Shown here one piece after another: positions 63,301 through 64,000 of a DNA stretch of 64,000 nucleotides. The stretch covers positions 163,084 to 227,083 of the forward strand of contig JAIWNE010000049.1 of the NCBI GenBank assembly GCA_025331445.1, in the 5' to 3' direction. Position 1 is the stretch's first letter, and every line of letters begins with the position of its first letter. A model generated the notes under the pieces. That model made no database searches. It was not told where the DNA came from and worked only from the letters and a program-made list of their open reading frames with translations. The position numbers and the translations under genes are program-made. Source of the stretch: Blakeslea trispora (lineage: Eukaryota; Mucoromycota; Mucoromycetes; Mucorales; Choanephoraceae).

Positions 63301-64000
63301 TCCAGCGTTCAAAATCGCTCTTTTCTTCATTGTTCTTGTCAATCACACATCTACGTTGCTTTGCTTCAGAAAAGTCGACTGTTACAATGACTTGAGAGCG
63401 TTCAAGACCACGAGTATAGCCAACAATAACAAACTTGAGGGTTGATGATTTGTTATCGGTAGTTAAAGTAGTGACTCTGACTTTCTGTTCATGGAATTGA
63501 TAGTAGTGCCATGTTTCGCCTTGATCCCAAGAATACAAGAGTTCGTTAGTGGCTTCCTCATCATTGATAAGGACAAGGATGGATCCTTGATCACCAAACT
63601 CAAAAAGATGTTCTCCTTGTTGAATCATAGACCAACTGTGTCCACCGTCTCGAGTTAAGAAAGTATCGCCCTCTTGATATTGGGAAAGGGAGGCTCCTAC
63701 GTTGCCTACACCCATAGCAAGACCAGGGGCACCAGCTGAAGAGAAAATAGCACCAGGTCCATGAACGTCTGTACGACTGTGCAAGTTAAGATAACATTCT
63801 TTACCAATACAATCAAATTCTTTAGGAGGACTAAGAGGTTGCCAGCTTCCTCCATCGTCCCAACTGATCATGGTACGAACTTTCTTTGACAAAGGTGAGC
63901 CTCCGATGATATCATCAGCATTCCATACTTGATTAGCCAGAATAACACCATCAACACTCTGGAACTTTTCAAAGTCAACAAAACCGTCTTTGTTGCCATT
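60383..64000 (-). CDS. VPS10: Vacuolar sorting receptor Vps10 (sortilin family), 5' end outside the window
   Basis: Four exons are visible: 61194 to beyond 64000, 61029-61139, 60767-60955 and 60383-60704. They encode 1142 aa up to the stop; the start lies past the window edge. The lumenal part covers the end of one VPS10 domain and a second complete one. Each shows Asp-box blades (SWDQGETW, TRDGGHSW, SDNDGFSW, SRDNGHSW, TRDAGKTW) and a Cys-rich 10CC module (CECRDIDFECDFGFWRNEAN; CSCTDEDYECDFNYVRDDNN). One membrane helix follows (WVAIIFAPIIAAGLVFAILYY). The cytosolic tail holds GYTAL, a Yxx-hydrophobic sorting motif, and an acidic end (DEADELDDADEF). The receptor carries hydrolases such as carboxypeptidase Y from the Golgi to the vacuole and is recycled by retromer. 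Confidence 0.95.

Overview
The window is nuclear DNA of a filamentous fungus, most likely an early-diverging one of the order Mucorales (Mucoromycota). This is judged from strong A+T bias with long poly-T and poly-A runs, many short GT-AG introns (about 45-110 nt, often with CTAAC- or CTAAT-like branch sites), tiny first coding exons, and the closeness of the proteins to zygomycete-type versions of conserved eukaryotic genes. No viral, plasmid, CRISPR or bacterial operon structure is present. Gene models were built by hand, joining exons at splice sites that keep frame and family conservation; every multi-exon model listed closes to a whole number of codons.

Layout. 0-12 kb holds four minus-strand genes: a zinc-ribbon/CUE-domain protein of unknown function, a vacuolar-type amino acid transporter, an EI24-family membrane protein and a Dap1-like heme protein. 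12.5-29.5 kb is a plus-strand block: the giant PI3P 5-kinase FAB1 (about 2531 aa), glutamine synthetase, a fucosyltransferase-like type II membrane protein, a Gyp5-type RabGAP and a hot-dog thioesterase. 29.5-34 kb is gene-poor with a decayed transposase. 34-38 kb holds a small cysteine-pair protein, a truncated choline-phosphate cytidylyltransferase and, divergent from it, GPI3. 38-47 kb is gene-poor, with one orphan protein, relic coding sequence and a 98-bp Tc1/mariner-type MITE. It ends in a small LEA/SMP-like stress gene with CRE sites. 48.8-54 kb holds an NRC-2/Fpk1 kinase, a FAB1 pseudogene fragment and an allantoate-permease-type transporter. 57-64 kb holds a mitochondrial PP2C phosphatase, a UBX-domain protein and the 3' two thirds of VPS10, which runs off the window.

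How the genes relate. Several act on membrane lipids and endomembrane traffic: FAB1 (PI(3,5)P2), CCT (phosphatidylcholine), GPI3 (GPI anchors), the flippase-kinase homologue, Dap1 (sterol synthesis), VPS10 (vacuolar sorting), the RabGAP, the UBX protein and the vacuolar transporter. In a eukaryote this is probably chance rather than a functional cluster, and nothing here shows co-regulation.

No wholly new molecular system was found. The items most worth a second look are the CCT gene with a premature stop followed by still-recognisable coding sequence, the FAB1 kinase-domain pseudogene 31 kb from its parent, the compact MITE, two GC-AG introns, the CRE-driven SMP gene, and three proteins of unknown family.
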